Assembly: GCF_000002425.4 (NCBI RefSeq)
Contig: NC_037256.1
Location: 2,202,051-2,266,050 of the forward strand
DNA: 64,000 nucleotides
Origin: Physcomitrium patens
Lineage: Eukaryota; Streptophyta; Bryopsida; Funariales; Funariaceae
Reading direction: 5' to 3'
This document shows, in pieces, positions 54,781 through 63,148 of this stretch. Each line of letters opens with the position of its first letter. Within the stretch, counting starts at the first letter, position 1. The notes below the pieces were generated by a model, which made no database searches, was not told the origin of the DNA, and saw nothing but the letters and a program-made list of their open reading frames with translations. Position numbers and translations under genes: made by a program.

Positions 54781-55783
54781 ATGGCTGAAAGTTTGGAATC
54801 CAAACTAGACGCCATCATAAATGCTCTTGCCTCGTTGTCACATAGGACAACAGAGATCGAAGGAGTCATGGTAGGACTCCATAACAATGGAGCATCTGGG
54901 ATAGCGCCATCTAAAGCATATCAGCCTCAAAACTTCTGCGCCAGAAGAAGCAGTTCTACCTCCATTTCAACAAGATCGAGTAGTCCTACAACGAAAGGAG
55001 CCTCGAGTTAGTCTTCCGGATAAGTTTGATGGAACTTGTTCCAAGTTTCGAGGTTTTATCAACCAAATCAGGTTGATAACAATTTTACAGCCCGAACGTT
55101 ATCCGACGGAGGAAGCGCGTGTTGGGCTTGTTGGAACCTTGCTTACAGCACAAGCTCTGTTTTGGTTTACTCCCTTGTTCGAGAAGCGATCGCCAATCCT
55201 GAACAACTTTGAAACGTTCTTGGAGGCGTTTGCAGAAGCATTTGGCGAGCATGATAAAGTTCGATGGGCTACAACAAAGATCCGATCGCTACGACAAGGA
55301 ACACGCTCTGCATCAGTCTATGCCTCGGATTTCAGACAATTGGCAAGTGACATTAATTGGGGTGAAGAGGCGTTGGTGAGTCAGTTTTATTGGGGCTTGA
55401 AGGATGATGTGAAGGACTTGCTGTTATTTCTTCCTGATCCTCAAACGCTCAACGAAGCTATTAGCCAAGCTGTAAAGTGTGACAACCGCCTATTCCAGCG
55501 TCGCCAAGACCAACGTCCAAGACACCAAATGACTCGTTACGACGTGACTATGTCTGCAAATAGCTTAAACTCACATTCGGAGGCAACAAACATGCAAATC
55601 GACACGGCGCGTATCCGATCTCTTACTCCAACAGAGAAGAAATGGCGTATGGAGAAAGGGTTATGTTTGTACTGTGGAGAAGAAGGTCACAAGGTTGGAA
55701 ATTGCCCAAAGAAGCAAAATTGGCACCTTGTCAAGACTAGAAGTGCGATGATTCCGGAAAACGACGACGCCCAGCCACAGTAG
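54781..55783 (+). pseudogene. CHR1 copy c gag
   Basis: Begins ATG-GCT-GAA at 54781 with S-L-E-S-K-L-D-A-I-I-N-A-L-A, heptad-like. A single extra A near 54932 shifts the frame (copy b reads CAAACTTCT, here CAAAACTTCT). The correct frame continues to 55783. Capsid blocks are V-G-L-V-G-T-L-L-T-A-Q-A-L and F-Y-W-G-L-K-D-D-V-K-D-L-L. The zinc knuckle C-L-Y-C-G-E-E-G-H-K-V-G-N-C is intact (55664-55707). Gag ends with CAG-TAG in a context shared by copy b and CHR2; protease follows in the -1 frame. Confidence 0.92.
55720..55783 (+). promoter_or_regulatory. gag stop and candidate -1 frameshift region
   Basis: Protease is open in the -1 frame upstream through the gag stop. An A-rich hexamer in the gag frame lies about 20 nt before the stop: GAA-AAC here, AAA-AAT in copy b, AAA-AAC in copy a, and AAA-AAC preceded by A in CHR2. 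The context CA(A/G)-TAG-(G/A)(A/G)A-CCG-TGC is conserved in three of four copies. Confidence 0.45.
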
Positions 55784-55788
55784 GAACC

Positions 55789-56330
55789 GTGCGGCTGGAC
55801 AATCTAATATCACGACAACAATCAGGTTCCTCCTTCTCTGTCCAACCTGCCCGTTGTTTTACAATTCCTTTGTTTTTAGGCCCTCAAAAACAAAAAACTT
55901 TAGCTTTATTGGATTCGGGGGCATCTACTTGTTTTTTAGATGAAGAGTTTGCTAAATGCCACAAGATCCGTTTAGTACAGAAGTTCAAACCTGTTCACGT
56001 AGAGGTGATAGATGGACGAACCTTATTGTCAGGCAACGTTACCCACGAATCAGAACCTATAGAAGTGGTGTTTAAGGACCATAGTAGTCACGTTATTTTT
56101 AATATTATTAGAACCCCATCAAGCCCTGTTATCCTTGGTCTTTCTTGGTTAGAAGATCATAATCCGTCCATTGATTGGAGGCTACGAAGGATAATATTTC
56201 CTGAAAAAAATAATAATAAACCTGTTGGTAGAACCTACATGAAGAAATCCATGTTTATTGGAGCGAGAGCGTTCCTAAGATCGTCCAAGGAAGGCGCACC
56301 ATTTGTCATTTATGCAGCTCCAACTAGCGG
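55789..56330 (+). pseudogene. CHR1 copy c protease (coding intact)
   Basis: It reads L-A-L-L-D-S-G-A-S-T-C-F-L-D-E-E-F-A with the catalytic Asp at 55912-55914 and D-S-G-A intact, then V-H-V-E-V-I-D-G-R and V-I-L-G-L-S-W-L-E, the retropepsin fold. The first codon of the open frame is GTG in RLDN context, and the frame stays open upstream past the gag stop, so the natural entry is likely a ribosomal frameshift. This protease would mature the polyprotein in the particle. It continues into RT. Confidence 0.9.
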
Positions 56331-57130
56331 CGAGAATATCTCAACATCGAATATACCAGAGCAATATAGGGATTTTGAAGACGTGTTTCAAAAGAAGAAC
56401 GCCGATATACTGCCGGAACATTGACCATATGATTGCGCCATAGACTTAGAGGAAGGAGCACAACCACCTTTTGGTCCAATATACAACCTATCGCAGACGG
56501 AGTTGGCAAAATTGCGGAAGTACATCGATGAGAATCTAGCCAAGAATTTTATTCGACATTCAAAGTCACCAGCTGGAGCACCAATCCTATTCGAGAAGAA
56601 AAAGGATGGCTCACTGCGGATGTGCTTGGACTACCGAGGACTCAACAAGGTGACGAAGAAAAAATCGCTATCCCTTACCTTTGATCTCCGGCCTCTTAGA
56701 TCAACTTGGACGTGCAAGGATTTTTACAAAGATTGATTTAAGAGGAGCCTACAACCTTGTGCGAATCAAAGAAGGAGATGAATGGAAGACAACCTTTCGT
56801 ACAAGGTATGGCCATTTTCTGTACAATGTCATGCCTTTTGGTCTTACCAATGCTCCAGCGGTCTTTCAGCATATGATGAACGACATCTTTCGGGAGTACC
56901 TCGATGACTTTGTTGTCATCTATCTGGATGATATTTTGATATTTTCCAAGAATGAAGAAGAACATGAGAAGCACGTTTGTTTGGTTCTTGAAAAACTACG
57001 CGAACGAGGACTCTACGTCAAGTTGGAGAAGTGTCAATTTCACCAGAATGAGATGGAATTTTTGGGCTTCATTGCGACTACAGAGGGCTTGAAGATGGAT
57101 CCAAAAAAGGTAGAAGCAATTATATCTTGG
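56331..57130 (+). pseudogene. CHR1 copy c reverse transcriptase
   Basis: It starts near [12 protein letters not shown] and is hit by a TGA at 56422-56424 (CGA in copy b). It reads [18 protein letters not shown]. One extra A near 56663 shifts the frame. It then reads [24 protein letters not shown] and the catalytic Y-L-D-D at 56921-56932. F-L-G-F-I-A-T-T-E-G ends the domain. Family role: minus- and plus-strand cDNA synthesis. Confidence 0.94.
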
Positions 57131-57800
57131 GAAGTTCCGAAGACGGTTAGAGATGTTCAGTGTTTTCTTGGATTTGCTAACTTCTATCGGATCTTCATCA
57201 AGAATTATTCTCAAGTTGCTGCACCACTCACGCGTCTAACAAGCAAAGATAAGCTCGAATGGGGATCACAAGCAGCAAAAGCATTTCAAGATCTCAAGAC
57301 GACATTCACTACGGCTCCAATCTTGGTACACCCTGACTTTGCAAAGGCTTTCTATTTAGAGACCGATGCTTCAGATTTTGCTTTGGGAGCTGTGCTTTCA
57401 CAGATGGGCATAGACAAGAAGCTTCACCCAGTTGCGTTCTATTCACGGAAGTTCTCTGCTGTTGAGATCAACTACGAGATCCACGACAAAGAGCTGCTTG
57501 CTATAATGGATGCCTTCCAAGAGTGGCGTCACTTCCTCGAAGGAGTTGCACATCCAGTGACTGTTTATACGGACTACAAGAATTTGGAGTACTTCATGAC
57601 AGCTCGAATTTCGAATCATCGTCAAGCCCGATGGAATATGTCTCTATCACGATTTGACTTTATTATCACCTACTACCCTGAAAAACAGCAAGGATTATCT
57701 GACGCATTATCGAGGAGATCGTATCTTGCGCCAAAGGCTGGAGAAGCAGCGTTTGATCAACAATGTACAACATTGTTGAAACCAAAAAAATTCAGGATTT
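57131..57800 (+). pseudogene. CHR1 copy c RNase H (coding intact)
   Basis: Open within the frame 56681-58078. The connection F-L-G-F-A-N-F-Y-R-I-F-I leads to L-E-T-D-A-S-D-F-A-L-G-A-V-L-S-Q (about 57356-57403), I-N-Y-E-I-H-D-K-E-L-L (catalytic Glu) and V-Y-T-D-Y-K-N-L-E-Y-F. It ends with the linker to integrase R-R-S-Y-L-A-P-K. Confidence 0.93.
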
Positions 57801-58798
57801 TTGCTACTGTTGCAACTATCGATGGCGGCTTCCTCACCGAGGTACGTACTGCAACCATTGAGGATTCTATAGCTCTTGACATCAAACAACGTGTCGATAA
57901 TGACAAGTTTAAGGTGGAGGGAGATCTTCTGTATTTTGAGGAGCGGTTGTATATCCCGAAAGGACCAACTCGACTCCAAGTACTTCAATCTCGCCACGAC
58001 TTTCCAACTGCGGGACATTTTGGATTCAACAAGACTTTGGAGCTCATTTCACGAGATTTTTGGTGGCCCCAAATGTGAAAGGATGTGAAGGAATTTGTCC
58101 TTTCTTGTGATGTTTGTTCAAGATCCAAGATCCCTCGACATCGTCCGTATGGACTTCTCCAGTCATTGCCTATTCTGCACCGACCATGGTCTTCAGTTTC
58201 TATGGACTTCATTACGGACCTAACGCCATCGAATTCATTTGGCAGCATCTTTGTTGTGGTGGATCGATTTACAAAGATGGCGCATTTCGTGCCTTGCAAG
58301 AAAACATCGTCAAGTGAAGACACCGCAAGACTCTTTCTTGATAACATATATCGTTATCATGGCCTACCAGATGATATCGTGTCGGATCGAGGTACTCAGT
58401 TTGTATCCAAGTTTTGGAGGTCCCTCTTTGAGATATTGAAGGTGGATATTAAGCTCTCTTCGGCTTTTTATCCTCAAACTGATGGTCAAACGGAGCGGGT
58501 GAATCAAGTTTTGGAGCAATATTTACGATGCAGCATCAACTATCAACAAGATGATTGGACTGCATATCTACCGCTTGCTGAGTTCGCATACAACAACACT
58601 CTTTATGCGTCAACTCAACAAACACCATTCTTCTCCAACTACGGATACCACCCCAAGCTCGATTTATTGAGTTCTTCAGCAAATAACAACCCAGCAGCTG
58701 AAGGATTTGTGAAGCAACTATCGGAGCTTCAAGCGACGTTGAAGCTTCAATTGCAATCTGCCCAAGAGAGTTACAAGGCATCTGCAGATAAATATTGA
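57801..58798 (+). pseudogene. CHR1 copy c integrase core
   Basis: Zinc finger H-D-F-P-T-A-G-H then C-D-V-C (57997-58125). A TGA at 58076-58078 replaces the Trp of M-W-K-D (copy b has TAG there). Core: M-D-F-I-T-D-L (Asp), V-S-D-R-G-T-Q-F (Asp), D-G-Q-T-E-R-V-N-Q (Glu), all three catalytic residues present. TGA at 58796-58798 is a decayed CGA. The enzyme joins cDNA to the target with 5-bp staggered cuts, as the CAATG duplication shows. Confidence 0.93.
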
Positions 58799-58799
58799 A

Positions 58800-59261
58800 A
58801 TGAGGCGCCTACTTTTAAAGATTGGAAGTAAAGTATGGCTTCTTCGACGGAATATCAAGACCAAGCGGCCATGTGACAAATTGGACTATCGGAGATTAGG
58901 GCCATTTGTTATCGGGAAGCAGATCAATCCGGTGGCATATCGTTTGGAGTTACCAGCTACTATGAAGGTACATCCAGTCTTTCATGTGTCTTCGTTGGAA
59001 CCTTATCGAGAGTCAGCTTTTCCCCAAAGAGTACAAAGTCCGCCACCAAGTATCGAAATTGAAAACCATGAGGAATACGAGGTGGAAAAGGTACTAGATT
59101 CACAACGTAATAGGAGAAAATTGGAATATTTAGTGCATTGGAGTGGATACGACATCAATGAACGAACGTGGGAGCGTGCCGAAAATCTTGCCAATGCACC
59201 AAAAAAGGTACAAGAATTTCATCAACGATATCCTCATAAACCTAAGCCGATTCAACGATAG
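58800..59261 (+). pseudogene. CHR1 copy c integrase GPY/F module and chromodomain
   Basis: A frameshift of one base near 58815-58830 separates it from the core. L-G-P-F-V-I-G-K is the GPY/F module, followed by V-H-P-V-F-H-V-S-S-L-E-P-Y. The chromodomain (about 59070-59220) reads E-E-Y-E-V-E-K-V-L-D, L-E-Y-L-V-H-W-S-G-Y-D-I-N-E-R-T-W-E. Y, W and Y occupy the three aromatic cage positions of HP1, so it should be able to bind methyl-lysine on histone H3. The C-terminus Y-P-H-K-P-K-P ends at TAG. Confidence 0.93.
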
Positions 59262-59387
59262 CTTCTTGCTGAAGCTTGCTCATCAAGTAGCATAAAAAGG
59301 GGGGAGGGCACCTCCAAAACCCATAGTTCGATAGTGTAGAACTTTGTTAGCAACTATAGTTTGCTCTCATCATTTTAGCCTTTGGAC

Positions 59388-59735
59388 ATGGATAGTCAAG
59401 ATACTACACTTGTTATGTCATCTCAAGCGACTAGCTCACGAAGACGACCGCGAGATGAAGAACCGCCTGCACCACGACGACATCGGAGGATACCGAGCAA
59501 CAGATCGCTAGGAATTGTATTTGAGGTCGAGCCTGCCTACGACGGTCAGCCAGAAGGTGTGTTTGGAGGACAGTTTCACAATGAAGACACAGAAGTCCAC
59601 GCTTGGTCAGAGGTTGAAGGTGTTGGTCACTACCGTTGGCTCCAAGGGCCGATGAATCATTTGCCTCGCGAACAACAATTGGAATTCATAGCGGATGTGA
59701 TGCGACAGGTTTTCATTTTCTTGCGTTGGTATTGA
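59388..59735 (+). CDS. CHR1 third ORF, 115 aa, function unknown
   Basis: Starts at ATG 59388, 127 bp after the pol stop, and ends 50 bp before the 3' LTR. The N-terminal third is Arg/Pro-rich (S-R-R-R-P-R-D-E-E-P-P-A-P-R-R-H-R-R), likely disordered or nucleic-acid binding. The C-terminal part is compact: H-A-W-S-E-V-E-G-V-G-H-Y-R-W-L-Q-G-P-M-N and E-Q-Q-L-E-F-I-A-D-V-M-R-Q. No transmembrane segment or signal peptide is seen, so an Env-like role is not supported. It is intact here while pol is broken. Homologues at 45797-45973 and 51520-51800 show it is part of CHR1 and CHR2. I do not recognise the family. Confidence 0.75.
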   Translation: MDSQDTTLVMSSQATSSRRRPRDEEPPAPRRHRRIPSNRSLGIVFEVEPAYDGQPEGVFGGQFHNEDTEVHAWSEVEGVGHYRWLQGPMNHLPREQQLEFIADVMRQVFIFLRWY

Positions 59736-59765
59736 CTGATAACAACATTGCTTCTCAGAGACCTC

Positions 59766-59785
59766 GAAGTTAGAAGAGGAGGTGA
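59766..59785 (+). promoter_or_regulatory. CHR1 polypurine tract
   Basis: GAAGTTAGAAGAGGAGGTGA immediately before the 3' LTR, the expected plus-strand primer. Copy b has AAAGGAGGGAGTGA at the same place. Confidence 0.8.
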
Positions 59786-60197
59786 TGTCATGGACATACA
59801 TTGGAAGATTCTTTGAATATTCTTCTAGAATATTCTCTAAAGATTCTCTAAATATTCCTTTAGAAGGTTCTAGAAGATTTTTAGAATATTCCCTAAAGAT
59901 TCTCTTAGAAGGTTCTAGAATATTTTGATAGATTCTAGGAAGTTGCTCGAGAAGTTTCCTAATTAGTAGAAGTTGTTGGAGAAGCGTCCTAGTTAGCGAA
60001 AGTAGCTCGAGAAGCTTCCTATTCAGTAGTATATATAGGAGTCGAGGCTGAAGGGTTCTTCAGTCTCGATAACACATCTCTTGGAGTTCTAGCTCACCTT
60101 TCTGGTGTTGTTCTTGTACTCATCTGTTTAATCTAGTTCTGCCACTTCTTCTTGAACTTCTTGTTAGATTTCAAGTCTGTATTTTGTGTCCTTGACA
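59786..60197 (+). repeat. CHR1 copy c 3' LTR
   Basis: TGTCATGGACA...TGTCCTTGACA, 412 bp. It lacks one 22-bp unit of the GAA/TTC array present in the 5' LTR; otherwise about 11 substitutions by hand count. Confidence 0.96.
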
Positions 60198-61899
60198 CAA
60201 TGATAACATCATGAAACTCCTTCTTTGCAATTTCCAAAACTTCTTTCAATGTGAATTCCACCTTAGCATTTAATATACGTTCTTCCAACACCCCTTTCAA
60301 ATTTGTTGCCGCTTCAATGTCAGAAAGTAGCTTATAAGCAATTGATTTGTCCTTATCTTTTGTCTCCCTTGTTTTTTCTTCCAATGATGCTAAGGTATCC
60401 TTTACATGCAATTCTTGTGAAGCTGCCTCCCGAGCCTTGTCTCCTCGAGTTTGCCTCTTAGAAGAATTTCCTTCTCTCGTATCATCAAAATTTCCTCATC
60501 TCTTTTCTTCCATCAAAGCTTCATGTTGGCTCTTAGCAATATATGCATGAACTGAAAGAAACTCAACAGGATCCTCCCAATCTGTTCTACCTCGTATTGT
60601 AGCTGCAGTTCTCAATAGCGCATCTCGAGGTAATTTCCCTTCTTGCATTGTAGAAATGGCAGAAGCCCAAAACTCACTAGCTTCCGTACTTCCACCAATT
60701 TCATCATCTACTCTAGCACCATAACTTGCACTTTCTCATGCTACTGTTTCATGCTCTTTTAAGTAATCTTGAACCAATGCTCTCATTCCTCCCTTGCCAA
60801 AATTGGTTTGAAGAAGATCCTTCCTATCTTTTAATACTATCTTTCTATCTTTCCAGCAAATAATTCCTTGCCATATCATATTATTAAATTCATTGCAATC
60901 TTTTTTAGTGTGTGAAGCATCATCACACCAAATGCATCTTTGTACATATCCTTGTTTTGAAACATTCTTCAAATTATTTGTAGAAGTATTCTCTTCAAGT
61001 CTTGCCAATTTAATTTAAAGATCTTGCATTCCTCGTATAATTTCTTCCATCCCCATATTTGCCTTCTTTGATAAGGATGTCGAAGGTTGAACTGTAGGCA
61101 TTGTTGGTGGTGTTGTACGTAGTGGAGCTTTGGGTGCTTGTACTGTTTTCGGAATATTGCTCCTATCCTTCCTCCTTTCTCTTTTTGTAAGCAACCCCAC
61201 CGCATCTTCAATGTTCTTCCACTTTGTTGTCAATCCTTCATCTTCTTCTTTGTCTTCAAGAAGGAGTTCTAATTTCCCTTGCAATTCTCCATCGGCAGCT
61301 TGAAGAAATAGATCAACTTTGTTCGGCTCCAATGTCAATTTTTCTACCTTCGATAATTGAGAGTACTACCTCTCAAATTTCCTTAGTAGCTGTGTTGCTT
61401 GCAAATTCTTATTAGGTCGTTCAATCCATTCCAGAAACAGCTTCTTAGTAACGTGATCAGTATCTTTCAAGAAATATTTGTCTTTCAATGCATGTGAAAA
61501 AACCTCCCATGAATTCCCATAACGATCCGTAATCGATGTAATATGGTCTCTTATCTCTGGTATCATAGCAAGTCCAAATAATTCAACCATTTTCTTCTCA
61601 GAAACCCGATTTAATTCCATTTCACGAACATAACATCTTAAATACCTTGAAATATTTCTTCCATCAAATTGATCAATTTTATTGACCACTGCTTGCAATG
61701 CTTTGGTTGCTAAAGCTTTCTTTCGATCATTACTTTGTTGTTGCTTCATTGATAATGAGAAGGCTTGAAACATATTAGCAATAGATGGATCCATGTGCAT
61801 ACCTTGTCCTTTAGAAGAATCCCTACTAGAAACTCCTCCCAAAGATCCTTGAAAATTTTTATTTTCGTTCTTCGTAAAAATAAAAATAAAATCAAACAA
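60198..61899 (-). pseudogene. GYP1 copy b gag
   Basis: On the minus strand from about 61899, with S-K-G-Q-G-M-H-M-D-P-S-I-A-N, then V-N-K-I-D-Q-F-D-G-R-N-I-S-R-Y-L-R. Stops: TAG (CAG) near 61375, TAA (CAA) near 61016, TGA (CGA) near 60737. The zinc knuckle C-I-W-C-D-D-A-S-H-T-K-K-D-C is intact (about 60940-60900). It provides the 46 codons missing in the N run of copy a. The frame is cut at 60203 by CHR1 and continues at 54043. Confidence 0.88.
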
Positions 61900-61919
61900 A
61901 ATCCAATACCTTCCACCTC

Positions 61920-61946
61920 AAGCTTTCACGTCGAGTTCACCACTTT
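61920..61946 (-). promoter_or_regulatory. GYP1 copy b primer-binding-site-like motif
   Basis: On the minus strand GTGGTGAACTCGACGTGAA follows the 5' LTR by three bases; copy a has the same motif with one difference. The matching tRNA was not identified. Confidence 0.5.
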
Positions 61947-61947
61947 T

Positions 61948-63148
61948 TGTCGTATTACGTGCTTTCCTACTTGAGAACGCGCCGGGCGTCTGGCTCTAGA
62001 AGGTAGTATGGAGATTCGCTAATATTCAAGCAGTTTATCGATTTTTGATTGTTGGAATATAAACAATTGTAAGAATATATCATAAATCTATACGGATGTC
62101 CTTCGACTACTCGCCGAAATCTTTTTTGTCCGAGCCGGTAGGTCTCTAGACGTTACAGAGAACCCCGAACAACCCAAACTGCTAATCTTCGATACCGCTT
62201 TATACTCATGATCTTGTATCCACTGACTGTCTCGTTAGATTAACCCAATAAATTTCATTCACTTTGCATATTCAAACCTATAGACACCCTTTTAATTCTT
62301 CATCACAGACGTAACTCGATTTCACAAAACAGTCAAGAGTAATCACACCCACTTCATTAAAATCCTGATTCACCAATACAACACTGACTTCAGCAACGAT
62401 TGCCTCAGTCTTCTAAAAACCCTATGAAGAAAAAAAAAACCCCAATTCTCTGTCTTTTTTCCCCGCCCCGAAGCATGAAGCTAGCTCTCCGACCCTTCTA
62501 AAAAACTTCTTCTCTTCCCTTCCATTTTTTTAACCTATCCTCCCCTTTAACCCTAATTCTCTCCTCTCTCAAACCCTAGCCTTTGAATTTCTTCAATCTT
62601 CTGTCTTGGATCCAAAATTGGCTCCCGCCGTCAGAGCTTTCTCCTCCATTTTTACCTTTAAGAGATCCTTTTATCGAAAGGACGTTCTCGGAATGATACA
62701 AAGGACAAAACAGCCTGAAACGAAATCGAAGTCCCATAATCGAGACCACATTGAGTTGCCCGATCAATTCAGGTCTCATATTGGCTAAAAGGCCCATAGT
62801 AAGACCTGGATGTTTCCGTAATTGGACCGCATTGGGTTGCCCGACCAAGTCAGGTCTCATATTGGATAAGAGGACTCGGATTGGATGTCTTGAAATTGGA
62901 TCCAATTGGCTCTTCGAACCAGGCTCACCCGTCGTTGAATTGGTCCTTTCCCTTTCTGCTGACTCCCGTTATTGGAATCGAATGGAGCATTTCAGTATGC
63001 CCCGGCTGACTGTAATGGGGTGATTGACCCTGGCCTCTCAATATTTGTACTGGAATTGGTCGTTGCTCCCAATATTCGAGGTAACTGAACATTAATAAAA
63101 GTCCACTTTCTTTATATTTTCACGGTATACTTGTATTACAATACGACA
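61948..63148 (-). repeat. GYP1 copy b 5' LTR
   Basis: Plus-strand ends are TGTCGTATTACGTG and ATTACAATACGACA, 1201 bp, nearly identical to 51822-53023. ACGC follows at 63149-63152, repeating 51818-51821. Confidence 0.94.

Larger units (their letters stand above)
54044..60197 (+). mobile_element. CHR1 chromovirus copy c, complete, duplication CAATG
   Basis: LTRs at 54044-54477 and 59786-60197, with CAATG at 54039-54043 and 60198-60202. The empty site is seen in GYP1 copy a at 40230-40245 (CATTGACAGC in sense). The order is gag, protease, RT, RNase H, integrase, chromodomain, third ORF. By hand the two LTRs differ at about 11 of 412 aligned bases plus a 22-bp repeat unit, so this is the youngest insertion of its nest. 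Two single-A insertions, three TGA stops and one more frameshift disable it. Confidence 0.97.
51822..63148 (-). mobile_element. GYP1 copy b (-), gag-protease deletion derivative, duplication ACGC
   Basis: LTRs at 51822-53023 and 61948-63148 are nearly identical by eye. ACGC flanks both ends (51818-51821 and 63149-63152). The internal region has gag, protease and the end of the acidic integrase tail, but RT, RNase H and the integrase core are absent through an internal deletion. A complete CHR1 element (54044-60197) is inserted in gag. It sits in CHR2 copy b between chromodomain and third ORF. Confidence 0.94.

Noticed and set aside
59388..59735. Third ORF as an envelope (Env-like) gene
   Set aside because: The length is only 115 aa, with no signal peptide, hydrophobic membrane segment or cleavage-site-like pattern.
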